From Lawsonibacter hominis (GTDB taxonomy: Bacteria; Bacillota; Clostridia; Oscillospirales; Oscillospiraceae), in NCBI RefSeq assembly GCF_014287895.1, contig NZ_JACOPP010000002.1, positions 186,001-250,000 on the forward strand: DNA of 64,000 bases, read 5' to 3'. Position 1 is the stretch's first letter, and the number at the start of each line of letters is the position of its first letter. The notes beneath the pieces were generated by a model. That model was given only the letters and a program-made list of their open reading frames with translations, was not told the origin of the DNA and ran no database searches. Of this stretch, positions 57,396 through 64,000 are shown piece after piece. A program made the translations under genes and the position numbers.

Positions 57396-58835
57396 TTATT
57401 CCTCTGCCTTGCCCTCGTCCACAGAAGCCTCTTCTTCCTCCGCCTTCTTGGCGGTCTTCTTCCGGGCCGTGGTCTTCTTGGGCTTCTCCTCGTCCTCGCC
57501 GGCCGGCTCTTCTTCCTCCGCCTTCTTGGCGGTCTTCTTGGCGGCCTTCTTCTTGGCAGCCGGCTTGCCCTGCTTGGCGCTGTCCAGGATCACGCGCTCC
57601 GCCTTCCGGTCCAGCAGCTCCTTCCGGACATCGTCGGCGGAGAGGTTGGTCTTCGCCTCTTCCTCGCTGACCTTGTACTGCTCGGCCAGGCGCTTGTACT
57701 CCGCATCCAGCTCCTCGTCGGTGATCTCCAGCGCCTCGGCCGCAGCTACGGCGCTCAGCGCCAGTTCACGGCGGACCCGCTCCAGGGCAGCGGTCTTGGC
57801 CTGCTCGCGCATAATGTCCATATTCATGCCGGTCATGGCCAGATACTGCTCAAAGGGGATGCCCTGGGCCTGGATGCGCTGAGCCATATCGTTGACGAGC
57901 TGCTCGGCGCGGAAGTCCACCATCGCGTCGGGGATCTCCACTTCCATATTGTCCATGACCTGGGTCATGATCGCTTCCTCAAAGTCCCGCTGGGCCTGGG
58001 TCTGGCGGCGCTCCCTGAGCTTGTCGGCCAGATCCTTCCTGAAGTCGGCCAGGGTATCGAACTCGGACACGTCCTTGGCAAACTCGTCGTCCACCGCAGG
58101 CTCCTGCTTCTCCTTGACCTCGTTGACCTTCACCTTGAAGACCACGGCCTTGCCGGCCAGATCCTCGTGATAATCCTCGGGGAAGGTGATATCCAGCTCC
58201 TTCTCGTCGCCCGCCTTGGCGCCCACCAGCTGCTCCTCGAAGCCGGGCACGAAGGAACCGGAGCCCAGCTCCAGGCTGTGGCCCTCGGCCTTGCCGCCTT
58301 CAAAGGGCACACCGTCCTGAAAGCCCTCGAAATCAATGACCACGGTATCGCCGTTTTGGGCCTCCCGCTCCACGGTGACCACACGGGTAGCGCGGCTGAT
58401 AAAGGGCTTGAGCTCATTGTCGATGTCCTCGTCGGAGATGGTGACCTCGTTCTTCTCGGCCGTCAGGTCCTTATAGTCGCCCAGCTTGACCTCGGGACGA
58501 ACGGTGACCACAGCCTTGAAGGTCAGCCCCTCCTTGCCCACGTCCACAATCTCCACCTTGGGCCAGGCAACGGCGTCCAGCTTCTCCTGCTCGATCGCCT
58601 GGGCATAGGCCTCAGGATAGATTTCGTTGATAGCGTCCTCATAGAACACGCCGGAGCCGTACATCCCCTCGATGATCTTTCGGGGGGCATGGCCCTTACG
58701 GAAGCCGGGCACGCTGATATTGCCGCGCTGCTTCTTGTAGACCTTCTCGACGGCGGCTTCGAATTCCTCCTTGCCCACCTCGATGACCAACTCGACCGTG
58801 CTCTTCTCCTGTTTCTCGACGCTCTTGACATTCAT
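57396..58835 (-). CDS. tig: Trigger factor with a Lys/Glu-rich C-terminal extension
   Basis: Trigger factor is the ribosome-bound folding chaperone. The 479-residue product has the ribosome-binding loop GFRKGHAPRKIIEG near residue 44, the FKBP-type PPIase domain near 155-245 and the helical chaperone domain. Trigger factors are usually about 430 residues; here the last 55 residues form an added low-complexity tail with the unit KKTAKKAEEEE twice. The tail is encoded by repeated purine-rich codons. It is first in the tig-clpP-clpX-lon-engB cluster. Confidence 0.95.
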   Translation of the reverse strand: MNVKSVEKQEKSTVELVIEVGKEEFEAAVEKVYKKQRGNISVPGFRKGHAPRKIIEGMYGSGVFYEDAINEIYPEAYAQAIEQEKLDAVAWPKVEIVDVGKEGLTFKAVVTVRPEVKLGDYKDLTAEKNEVTISDEDIDNELKPFISRATRVVTVEREAQNGDTVVIDFEGFQDGVPFEGGKAEGHSLELGSGSFVPGFEEQLVGAKAGDEKELDITFPEDYHEDLAGKAVVFKVKVNEVKEKQEPAVDDEFAKDVSEFDTLADFRKDLADKLRERRQTQAQRDFEEAIMTQVMDNMEVEIPDAMVDFRAEQLVNDMAQRIQAQGIPFEQYLAMTGMNMDIMREQAKTAALERVRRELALSAVAAAEALEITDEELDAEYKRLAEQYKVSEEEAKTNLSADDVRKELLDRKAERVILDSAKQGKPAAKKKAAKKTAKKAEEEEPAGEDEEKPKKTTARKKTAKKAEEEEASVDEGKAEE

Positions 58836-58953
58836 GTTGTTTACTTCCTCCTGTCAGGCCCCGGAGCGCCGCTTTCGCGCCAACGGTGCCATCTTTCGCG
58901 TTATCCGCTCTATACTATCAGATATGCAGGAAAATTTCCATACTTTTTTTGCA

Positions 58954-59631
58954 TTATTCGCAGATTTTTTGTGGGCGGAAGCCCAGGTAGTCGGCGGAAA
59001 CCAGATGATATTCCACCGCGCCGTACCGCCCCTCCACCGCCAGCTTATGGCTGCCGCCGTGGAGATGGCCGTAATAGCAGCGCTCCACGCCGTACTGCTC
59101 CAGAAGGGCAAGGATCTCCGGACAGGTATAGCCCTGATAGCAGGGCGGGTAGTGGAGAAAGCACAGCTTCGGCCGCTCCCCCGCCGCCTTCAGGGAGGCC
59201 TCCAGGCGGATCAGTTCCCGCTTGAAGACCTTCTGTTCCCCCTTTTCCTCATAAAACCAGCCCCGGGTTCCGCACAGGGCATATTCCCCGTATTCATAGC
59301 AGTTATTGTGAAGGATATTCAGGCTTTTCCAGCCGTGCTCCGCAAAAAAGCGGTTCATTTTTGCGGAGGTATTCCACCAGTAATCGTGGTTTCCCTTCAG
59401 CAGCAGCTTGCGGCCCGGCAGCGCGTCCAGAAAGGCAAAATCCCGCGCCCCTTCCTCCAGGCCCATGGCCCAGGACAGATCGCCGCAGAGCACTACCGTG
59501 TCCTCCGGCCGCACTGCCCGGAACCCCTCTCTCAGCTTATCCACATACCCTTCCCAGCCGCCGCCGAACACATCCATGGGCTTATCGGAGGCCAAAGAGA
59601 GGTGGGTATCCCCGATCGCGTACAGGGCCAT
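58954..59631 (-). CDS. Metallophosphoesterase family protein
   Basis: The 225-residue product has the calcineurin-like metal motifs IGDTHLSL (residue 6), VVLCGDLSWAMG near 46, LKGNHDYWWN near 78 and YGHLHGGSHK near 190. It is a probable phosphodiesterase or phosphatase of the YpbG-like kind; the substrate is unknown. It follows thrC by one base and is separated from tig by 118 bases. Confidence 0.85.
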   Translation of the reverse strand: MALYAIGDTHLSLASDKPMDVFGGGWEGYVDKLREGFRAVRPEDTVVLCGDLSWAMGLEEGARDFAFLDALPGRKLLLKGNHDYWWNTSAKMNRFFAEHGWKSLNILHNNCYEYGEYALCGTRGWFYEEKGEQKVFKRELIRLEASLKAAGERPKLCFLHYPPCYQGYTCPEILALLEQYGVERCYYGHLHGGSHKLAVEGRYGAVEYHLVSADYLGFRPQKICE

Positions 59632-59632
59632 C

Positions 59633-61120
59633 TTATTTCAGCAGCTCCAGGACCTGGTCCACCATATGGTCCTTCTCCACGTTCTGTGCAAAGCGTACGC
59701 TCTTGTCCTTCAATCCGGCCAGCGGCGCGGGGGCGGCCACGCCCGTCCGGGCGGAGAGCTGTTCCAGAATGGCGGTGCCCTGCTCCAGCTCCGTAACGCC
59801 CAGAGCGCCCAGCACGCTGTCGCAGAACTTGAACGGACTGGCGGTAGAGGCCACCAGAGCCGGCGATGCATCCCCCGTCTCCTTTCGGTACTGGTCCAGT
59901 ACCTCGAAGGCGACGGCCGTGTGGGGGTCGATCAGATACTTATGCTCGTTCCACATGCGGCCGATGACCTGCTGGGTACGCGTGTCGTCGCAGTACCCGG
60001 CGGCAAAGAGCTTGCCCAGCTTATCCCTGAGGACGGGACTCACCTCGTAGCGGCCATCCTGGTTCAATTGGGCCATATAATCCCGCACCTCGGCGTCGTC
60101 ATGGCCGGTGAGGGCGAAGAGCAGCCGCTCCAGATTGGAGGAGATGAGGATGTCCATGGAGGGGGACATGGTATTATAAAAGGTGCGGTTACGGTCATAT
60201 ACGCCGGTGCGCAGAAAATCGGTCAGCACATTGTTGGAATTGGAGGCACAGATCAGCTTTCCGATGGGCACGCCCATGGTCTTTGCATAATAGGCGGCCA
60301 AGATGTTGCCGAAATTTCCGGTGGGCACGCATACGTTCAGCGCTTCGCCCTTCTGGAGCTTCCCATCCCGCATCAGGTCGCAGTAAGCGGAGATGTAGTA
60401 GACGATCTGCGGCAGGACGCGGCCCCAGTTGATGGAATTGGCGGAGGAGAGAAAGAAGCCGCGCCCGGCCAGCTGCTCCCGCAGAGCGGGGTCGGCGAAG
60501 AGACGCTTCACGCCGGTCTGGGCGTCGTCGAAATTGCCCACTACGGAGCACACGCCCACGTTTTCGCCCTCCTGGGTGACCATCTGCAGCTGCTGGATGG
60601 CGGACACGCCGTCCTTGGGATAGAAGACAAGGATACGGGTCTTCTCCACATCCTTGAAGCCCTCCAGCGCGGCCTTGCCCGTGTCGCCGGAGGTCGCCAC
60701 CAGGATGCACACCGTCTTCTCCTCCTGGTTCTTCACCAGCGCGGCGGAAAGCAGGTGGGGCAGCATCTGCAGCGCCATATCCTTGAACGCGCAGGTGGGG
60801 CCGTGCCACAGTTCCAGGCAGTAGGTGTTCCCGTCCACGTCCCGGACCGGAGCCACCGCCTTCACATCGAACTTATCCGGCCCATACGCCCTGGAGGCAA
60901 AAGCCGAGAGCTCGGAAGAGGTGAAATCATCCAAAAAGCTCCCCATGACATAGACGGCCCGCTGCTGATAGGACATGTCCCGCATGGTCTCCAGGGCGTT
61001 CTGGGACAGCTTGGGGAAGACCTCCGGGGTCATCAGTCCCCCGTCTGCAGCCAGTCCCTGGGCGATGGCCTGGGCGGCCGTGCGCCGGTCCTCCTTGTTT
61101 CTCGTGCTCACATAGTACAT
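59633..61120 (-). CDS. thrC: Threonine synthase
   Basis: ThrC converts O-phosphohomoserine to threonine with PLP. The 495-residue product starts MYYVSTRNKEDRRTAAQAIA and has the PLP-lysine site GPTCAFKDMALQML near residue 113, then VATSGDTGKAALEGFKD near 153. The length is that of the longer, E. coli/fungal type. The ATG at 61118-61120 lies within the 3' end of the dipeptidase gene, a 13-base overlap. No other threonine genes are nearby. Confidence 0.95.
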   Translation of the reverse strand: MYYVSTRNKEDRRTAAQAIAQGLAADGGLMTPEVFPKLSQNALETMRDMSYQQRAVYVMGSFLDDFTSSELSAFASRAYGPDKFDVKAVAPVRDVDGNTYCLELWHGPTCAFKDMALQMLPHLLSAALVKNQEEKTVCILVATSGDTGKAALEGFKDVEKTRILVFYPKDGVSAIQQLQMVTQEGENVGVCSVVGNFDDAQTGVKRLFADPALREQLAGRGFFLSSANSINWGRVLPQIVYYISAYCDLMRDGKLQKGEALNVCVPTGNFGNILAAYYAKTMGVPIGKLICASNSNNVLTDFLRTGVYDRNRTFYNTMSPSMDILISSNLERLLFALTGHDDAEVRDYMAQLNQDGRYEVSPVLRDKLGKLFAAGYCDDTRTQQVIGRMWNEHKYLIDPHTAVAFEVLDQYRKETGDASPALVASTASPFKFCDSVLGALGVTELEQGTAILEQLSARTGVAAPAPLAGLKDKSVRFAQNVEKDHMVDQVLELLK

Positions 61121-62070
61121 ACTTCGCTCACTACCCTCATTAGATTCTCGAAAAACAGAGCGCGCAAAAGCGCCTCGCTGTAATTTCGCTGCAAAAGCCG
61201 TTCCCAGAGCCGGTCCAGGTCCTGGATGCCTTTGATCCCTTCCGGCAGGAGGGAACAGCCGTCCAGATCGCCGCCCAGGCAGACGTTTTGTTCGCCCCCC
61301 AGTTCCAGCCAATGCTCCAGATGGGCCACGACCGTATCCACGTCCGCCCGTTCCCCCAGGAAGCGGGCATACAAATTCAGCCCGGCCACGCCGTTGTGGT
61401 CTATTATGGCAGTAAATTGCGCGTCGGTCAAGCTTCTGGGGTGAGAAAATACGGCTCTGGAATTGGAATGGCTGGCCAAAAACGGGCCGTCTACCCGCTC
61501 CGCCACGTCCCAGAAGCCCGGGTCGGACAGGTGGGAGACGTCTACCAGCATACCAAGCCGCCCCATTTGGTCCACAAACGCGCGGCCCTGGGCGGACAGG
61601 CCCCGGTCCGTCTCCTCGGCATTGCTCCCGGAGAGGTCGTTGGCGTGGTTCCAGGTGAGGTTCACCGCCCGCACGCCCAGACGCCAGGCCTCCTCCAGCC
61701 GCTCCAGAGAGCAGTCCAGCAGTTCCCCGCCCTCGGCGGACAAAAAGGCCGCGGTCTTCCCGGCGGCAAAGGCGTCCGCCGCCTGGTCCGCCGTGCGGCA
61801 GTGGACGACCCGGTCGCGGTTCTCCGCCATCTCCCGCTGGAACACGGCGTACTCCTCCCGGAACAGCTCCCCCAGCCGCAAGCGCCGCAGATCCCTGCCC
61901 GGGAAGTCCTCCGCCGCGCCGAAGAGGGCAAAAAACTGGGCGTAGCGGCGGTATTTGCCCGCGCGCTCCAGATCCACATGGCCCTCGTTCCTCCGCAGGC
62001 TCCCGCCGTATAAGTAACGCTGAAGGATCGTGTCGCAGTGCCCGTCAAACAGATCGATGGTGCTGTGCAT
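61108..62070 (-). CDS. Membrane dipeptidase family protein (M19)
   Basis: M19 zinc peptidases cleave dipeptides, including D-residue ones. The 320-residue product starts MHSTIDLFDGHCDTILQRYL with metal ligands His and Asp in DGHCD. Further blocks are VRAVNLTWNHANDLSGSNAE near residue 130, MLVDVSHLSDPGFWDV near 178 and LGGDLDGCSLLPEGI near 275. The ATG at 62068-62070 is placed after GGGGTGG; an upstream TTG would extend it by seven residues. It overlaps thrC. Confidence 0.87.
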   Translation of the reverse strand: MHSTIDLFDGHCDTILQRYLYGGSLRRNEGHVDLERAGKYRRYAQFFALFGAAEDFPGRDLRRLRLGELFREEYAVFQREMAENRDRVVHCRTADQAADAFAAGKTAAFLSAEGGELLDCSLERLEEAWRLGVRAVNLTWNHANDLSGSNAEETDRGLSAQGRAFVDQMGRLGMLVDVSHLSDPGFWDVAERVDGPFLASHSNSRAVFSHPRSLTDAQFTAIIDHNGVAGLNLYARFLGERADVDTVVAHLEHWLELGGEQNVCLGGDLDGCSLLPEGIKGIQDLDRLWERLLQRNYSEALLRALFFENLMRVVSEVCTM

Positions 62071-62087
62071 GGTCCCTGCCACCCCTT

Positions 62088-62459
62088 TCAAAAGGCGTTT
62101 AAGACATATTGTATTTGAGGGCGCTCCGTGCCCAGGCCCCGGGGCGCGTAGACCTCCGCCACATCAAACCGGGGCTGGAGACCGCCGGCCGGATGCTCTG
62201 CCAGCCAGCACTCCGCCGTGATACGCAGCTTCTCCTGCTTCCGCCGGTCCACAAAAGCCCGCGCCGGGGCAAAGGCGCCGCTTTTCCGCAGCTTTACCTC
62301 TACAAACGCCAAATAACGCCCGTCCTCCGCGATCAGGTCGATCTCGCCGAAGCGGGAACGATAGCCCGCAGCTACGATACGCCAGCCCCGCCTTCGCAGG
62401 TCTTCCGCCACCAGGGCCTCCCCCCAGCGGCCCAGCAGCTTTGCCTCTGCCCCGCTCAC
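62088..62459 (-). CDS. YraN/UPF0102 family protein (restriction-endonuclease-like fold)
   Basis: The 123-residue product has the nuclease-like core RSRFGEIDLIAEDGRYLAFVEVKLRKSG near residue 35 (Asp and Glu-x-Lys), typical of YraN. The role is not established, but the family nearly always lies next to rnhB, as here. It overlaps rnhB by 4 bases. Confidence 0.92.
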   Translation of the reverse strand: MSGAEAKLLGRWGEALVAEDLRRRGWRIVAAGYRSRFGEIDLIAEDGRYLAFVEVKLRKSGAFAPARAFVDRRKQEKLRITAECWLAEHPAGGLQPRFDVAEVYAPRGLGTERPQIQYVLNAF

Positions 62460-63061
62460 AGCTTTTTTAAAAAAGTCCTGCGGTGGATGGGACAGGGGCC
62501 GTATTTCCGCAGCAGCTCATAATGACGGCGGGTTGGGTAGCCTTTATGGCGCTCAAACTCATATTCCGGATAGCGCCGGGCCATCTCCTCCATATAGCGG
62601 TCCCGGCTGACCTTGGCCAGGATCGAGGCCGCAGCGATGGAGGCCGACAGGCTGTCTCCCTTTACAATCGCGCGGTGGGGCGTGGTGATCGCCGCCGCCC
62701 TGCCGCGATCCCGGTTTCCGTCGATCAGGGCAAAGTCTGCGGCCGGGGCAAGCCCGTCGATGGCCCGCTGCATGGCCAGTATCCGGGCGCTGAGGATATC
62801 GGTCTCGTCGATCTCCCGTTCATCCGCCCAGGCCACCGCCCAGGCCGACGCCTGTTCCCGGATGCGGTCAAAGAGGCGTTCCCGGCGCTTTGGGCTTACC
62901 TGCTTGGAGTCGTTGAGTCCCTCCAGCTTCCATTCCGGCGGCAGGATCACCGCCGCGGCATAGACCGCGCCGGCCAGAGGGCCGGCCCCGGCCTCATCCA
63001 CACCGCAGACCAGCGCTGCGCCTTCCGCCCAGCAGGCCCGTTCCGGTTCCCACAGATCCAT
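62456..63061 (-). CDS. rnhB: Ribonuclease HII
   Basis: RNase HII removes RNA from RNA-DNA hybrids, including single ribonucleotides. The 201-residue product carries the DEAGAGPLAGAVYAAAVILP motif (Asp-Glu at residues 21-22), LNDSKQVSPKRRERLF near 50, the third acidic site LIDGNRDRG near 113, and SIAAASILAKVSRDRYMEEM near 140. Length and motifs are complete. The rbgA-rnhB-yraN order is common in Firmicutes. Confidence 0.96.
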   Translation of the reverse strand: MDLWEPERACWAEGAALVCGVDEAGAGPLAGAVYAAAVILPPEWKLEGLNDSKQVSPKRRERLFDRIREQASAWAVAWADEREIDETDILSARILAMQRAIDGLAPAADFALIDGNRDRGRAAAITTPHRAIVKGDSLSASIAAASILAKVSRDRYMEEMARRYPEYEFERHKGYPTRRHYELLRKYGPCPIHRRTFLKKL

Positions 63062-63071
63062 CGCGTCTCCC

Positions 63072-63926
63072 TCACTCCACCGGCGGAAGTTCCAGCGTAA
63101 TATTTCCTAACGTTCCAGACCGGTATTCGTCCAGCAGTACCTTGGCCATGCGCTCCGTATCCACCTCGCCGCCGGAGATGAGGAAGCCACGCTTACGGCC
63201 GCAGGCTTCCAACAGCTCCCACCCCTGCCCGGACAGGTCCGCCGGGATCTGATACCGCTGCTCCAGCGCATTGGGGTAGCGTGCCGCCAACAGCTCCAGC
63301 AGGCGGCAGGCCAGTGTTTCCGCGTCCATGACCTCGTCCTTCACCGCACCGGTAAAGGCCAGGTGCAGCCCGGTGGCCTCATCCTCGAACTTCGGCCACA
63401 GGATTCCGGGAGTATCCAACAGATCCAGTCCCGCATCCACGCTGACCCACTGCCTGCCCCGGGTGACGCCGGGCCGGTTCCCCGCCTTGGCGGATTTCCG
63501 CTTTGCCACCTGATTGATGAAGGTGGACTTGCCCACGTTGGGTACCCCCACTACCATCACCCGGATGGGGCGGCCTACCATCCCTTTGGCCTTCCACTGC
63601 TCCAGCTTCTCTTTCATTGCATTTTTTATGGTAATGGAAAACTGGTTGACACCCTTTCCATCCCTGGCGTTGGTCTCCAGTACCGCCCATCCCCGCTCCC
63701 GAAACCAGGCGCACCAGGCCCTCGTCCCCGCAGGATCGGCCTGATCGGCCCGATTGAGTACGATCAGGCGGGGCTTCTCCCCCACCAGCTCGTCCAGATC
63801 CGGGTTCCGGCTGGAGACGGGGATGCGTGCATCAATGACCTCGGCCACCAGATCCACCAGCTTCAGGTCTGCCTGGATCTGCCGCCGGGTCTTGGTCATA
63901 TGGCCGGGATACCATTGGATGTTCAT
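63072..63926 (-). CDS. rbgA: Ribosome biogenesis GTPase RbgA/YlqF
   Basis: RbgA is a circularly permuted GTPase required for late 50S assembly. In the 284-residue product the motifs appear in permuted order: G4 LNRADQAD near residue 60, G1 GVPNVGKSTFINQ near 128, and G3 LDTPGILWPKF near 172. The start MNIQWYPGHMTKTRRQIQAD at 63924-63926 follows AAAAGGAGG and matches the family N-terminus; an upstream start adds an unrelated basic stretch. It leads the rnhB-yraN unit. Confidence 0.96.
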   Translation of the reverse strand: MNIQWYPGHMTKTRRQIQADLKLVDLVAEVIDARIPVSSRNPDLDELVGEKPRLIVLNRADQADPAGTRAWCAWFRERGWAVLETNARDGKGVNQFSITIKNAMKEKLEQWKAKGMVGRPIRVMVVGVPNVGKSTFINQVAKRKSAKAGNRPGVTRGRQWVSVDAGLDLLDTPGILWPKFEDEATGLHLAFTGAVKDEVMDAETLACRLLELLAARYPNALEQRYQIPADLSGQGWELLEACGRKRGFLISGGEVDTERMAKVLLDEYRSGTLGNITLELPPVE

Positions 63927-63956
63927 GCTCCAGCCTCCTTTTTTGCTAATTTTAAT

Positions 63957-63962
63957 ATTATA
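63957..63962 (-). promoter_or_regulatory. Possible -10 element of the rbgA unit
   Basis: A perfect minus-strand TATAAT lies 31 bases upstream of the rbgA start. The best -35 at normal spacing (TTTCAA) is weak, so this is a tentative promoter. Confidence 0.45.
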
Positions 63963-64000
63963 CACAATATCTGGTGGTTTGAAAAGGGGGAGAACAGCAA

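Overview
The window is about 64 kb of a GC-rich chromosome from an endospore-forming anaerobic Firmicute. The class Clostridia, close to Oscillospiraceae/Flavonifractor-like gut bacteria, is the best fit. The evidence is a complete spoIIIAA-AH operon, GerW, YlmC/YmxH and SpoIIIE proteins, an IspH-S1 fusion protein, and a cysteine desulfurase-like/DUF3343 pair linked to selenium use. Almost every gene lies on the minus strand; only the pucR regulator and an AEC transporter are on plus. I see no rRNA, no convincing tRNA, no CRISPR array and no prophage. No stretch longer than about 300 bases lacks a gene.

Layout, left to right (transcription mostly runs right to left). Positions 1-3112: yicC-remA-gmk-rpoZ-priA, with priA cut by the window edge. 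3181-7893: cdaA-cdaR (c-di-AMP synthesis), followed by an RseC-like protein, a DUF5685 protein, a J-domain protein and a small membrane protein. 8011-8755: a TnpA-only IS200-type insertion sequence. 8819-21466: a 12-gene catabolic cluster. 21671-23287: its divergent PucR-type regulator. 23342-24714: cysteine desulfurase-like protein and DUF3343. 24955-26717: ispF, ispD, carD. 26898-32290: a tightly overlapped operon murR/rpiR-like, HI0933-like flavoprotein, cmk, plsC, ispH-S1. 32397-38508: rluB, a D,D-carboxypeptidase, gerW, DUF2953, scpB, scpA, a site-2 protease and a phosphatase. 38679-41977: glmS, ylmC/ymxH and the AEC transporter. 42093-47472: asp23-like gene and spoIIIAH-AA. 47648-52155: ftsK/spoIIIE, uppP and a fumarylacetoacetate hydrolase-family protein. 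52152-58835: engB, lon, clpX, clpP, tig. 58954-63926: metallophosphoesterase, thrC, M19 dipeptidase, yraN, rnhB, rbgA.

The most interesting region is 8819-23287. One probable transcription unit carries a UraA-type nucleobase permease, a three-subunit molybdenum hydroxylase, a cyclase-family (PF04199) hydrolase and an FdrA/DUF1116/DUF2877 trio. The trio resembles the E. coli oxamic transcarbamylase AllFGH. The unit also encodes a thiolase-fold protein whose nucleophilic cysteine is replaced by proline, its DUF35 partner, and two uncharacterised proteins. A PucR-family regulator is divergent, with a perfect dyad between the two units. My hypothesis is an anaerobic route for a pyrimidine-like N-heterocycle: import, hydroxylation, ring opening, then phosphorolytic carbamoyl transfer, by analogy with barbiturate or oxalurate chemistry. 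The substrate is not proven by the sequence. The neighbouring DUF3343 and cysteine desulfurase-like genes raise the possibility that the hydroxylase is selenium-dependent.

The rest is mostly conserved housekeeping. Within it, the IS200 right end, the ispF-DUF3343 intergenic region and a few protein features (Cys-rich J-protein tail, duplicated trigger-factor tail) deserve a second look.
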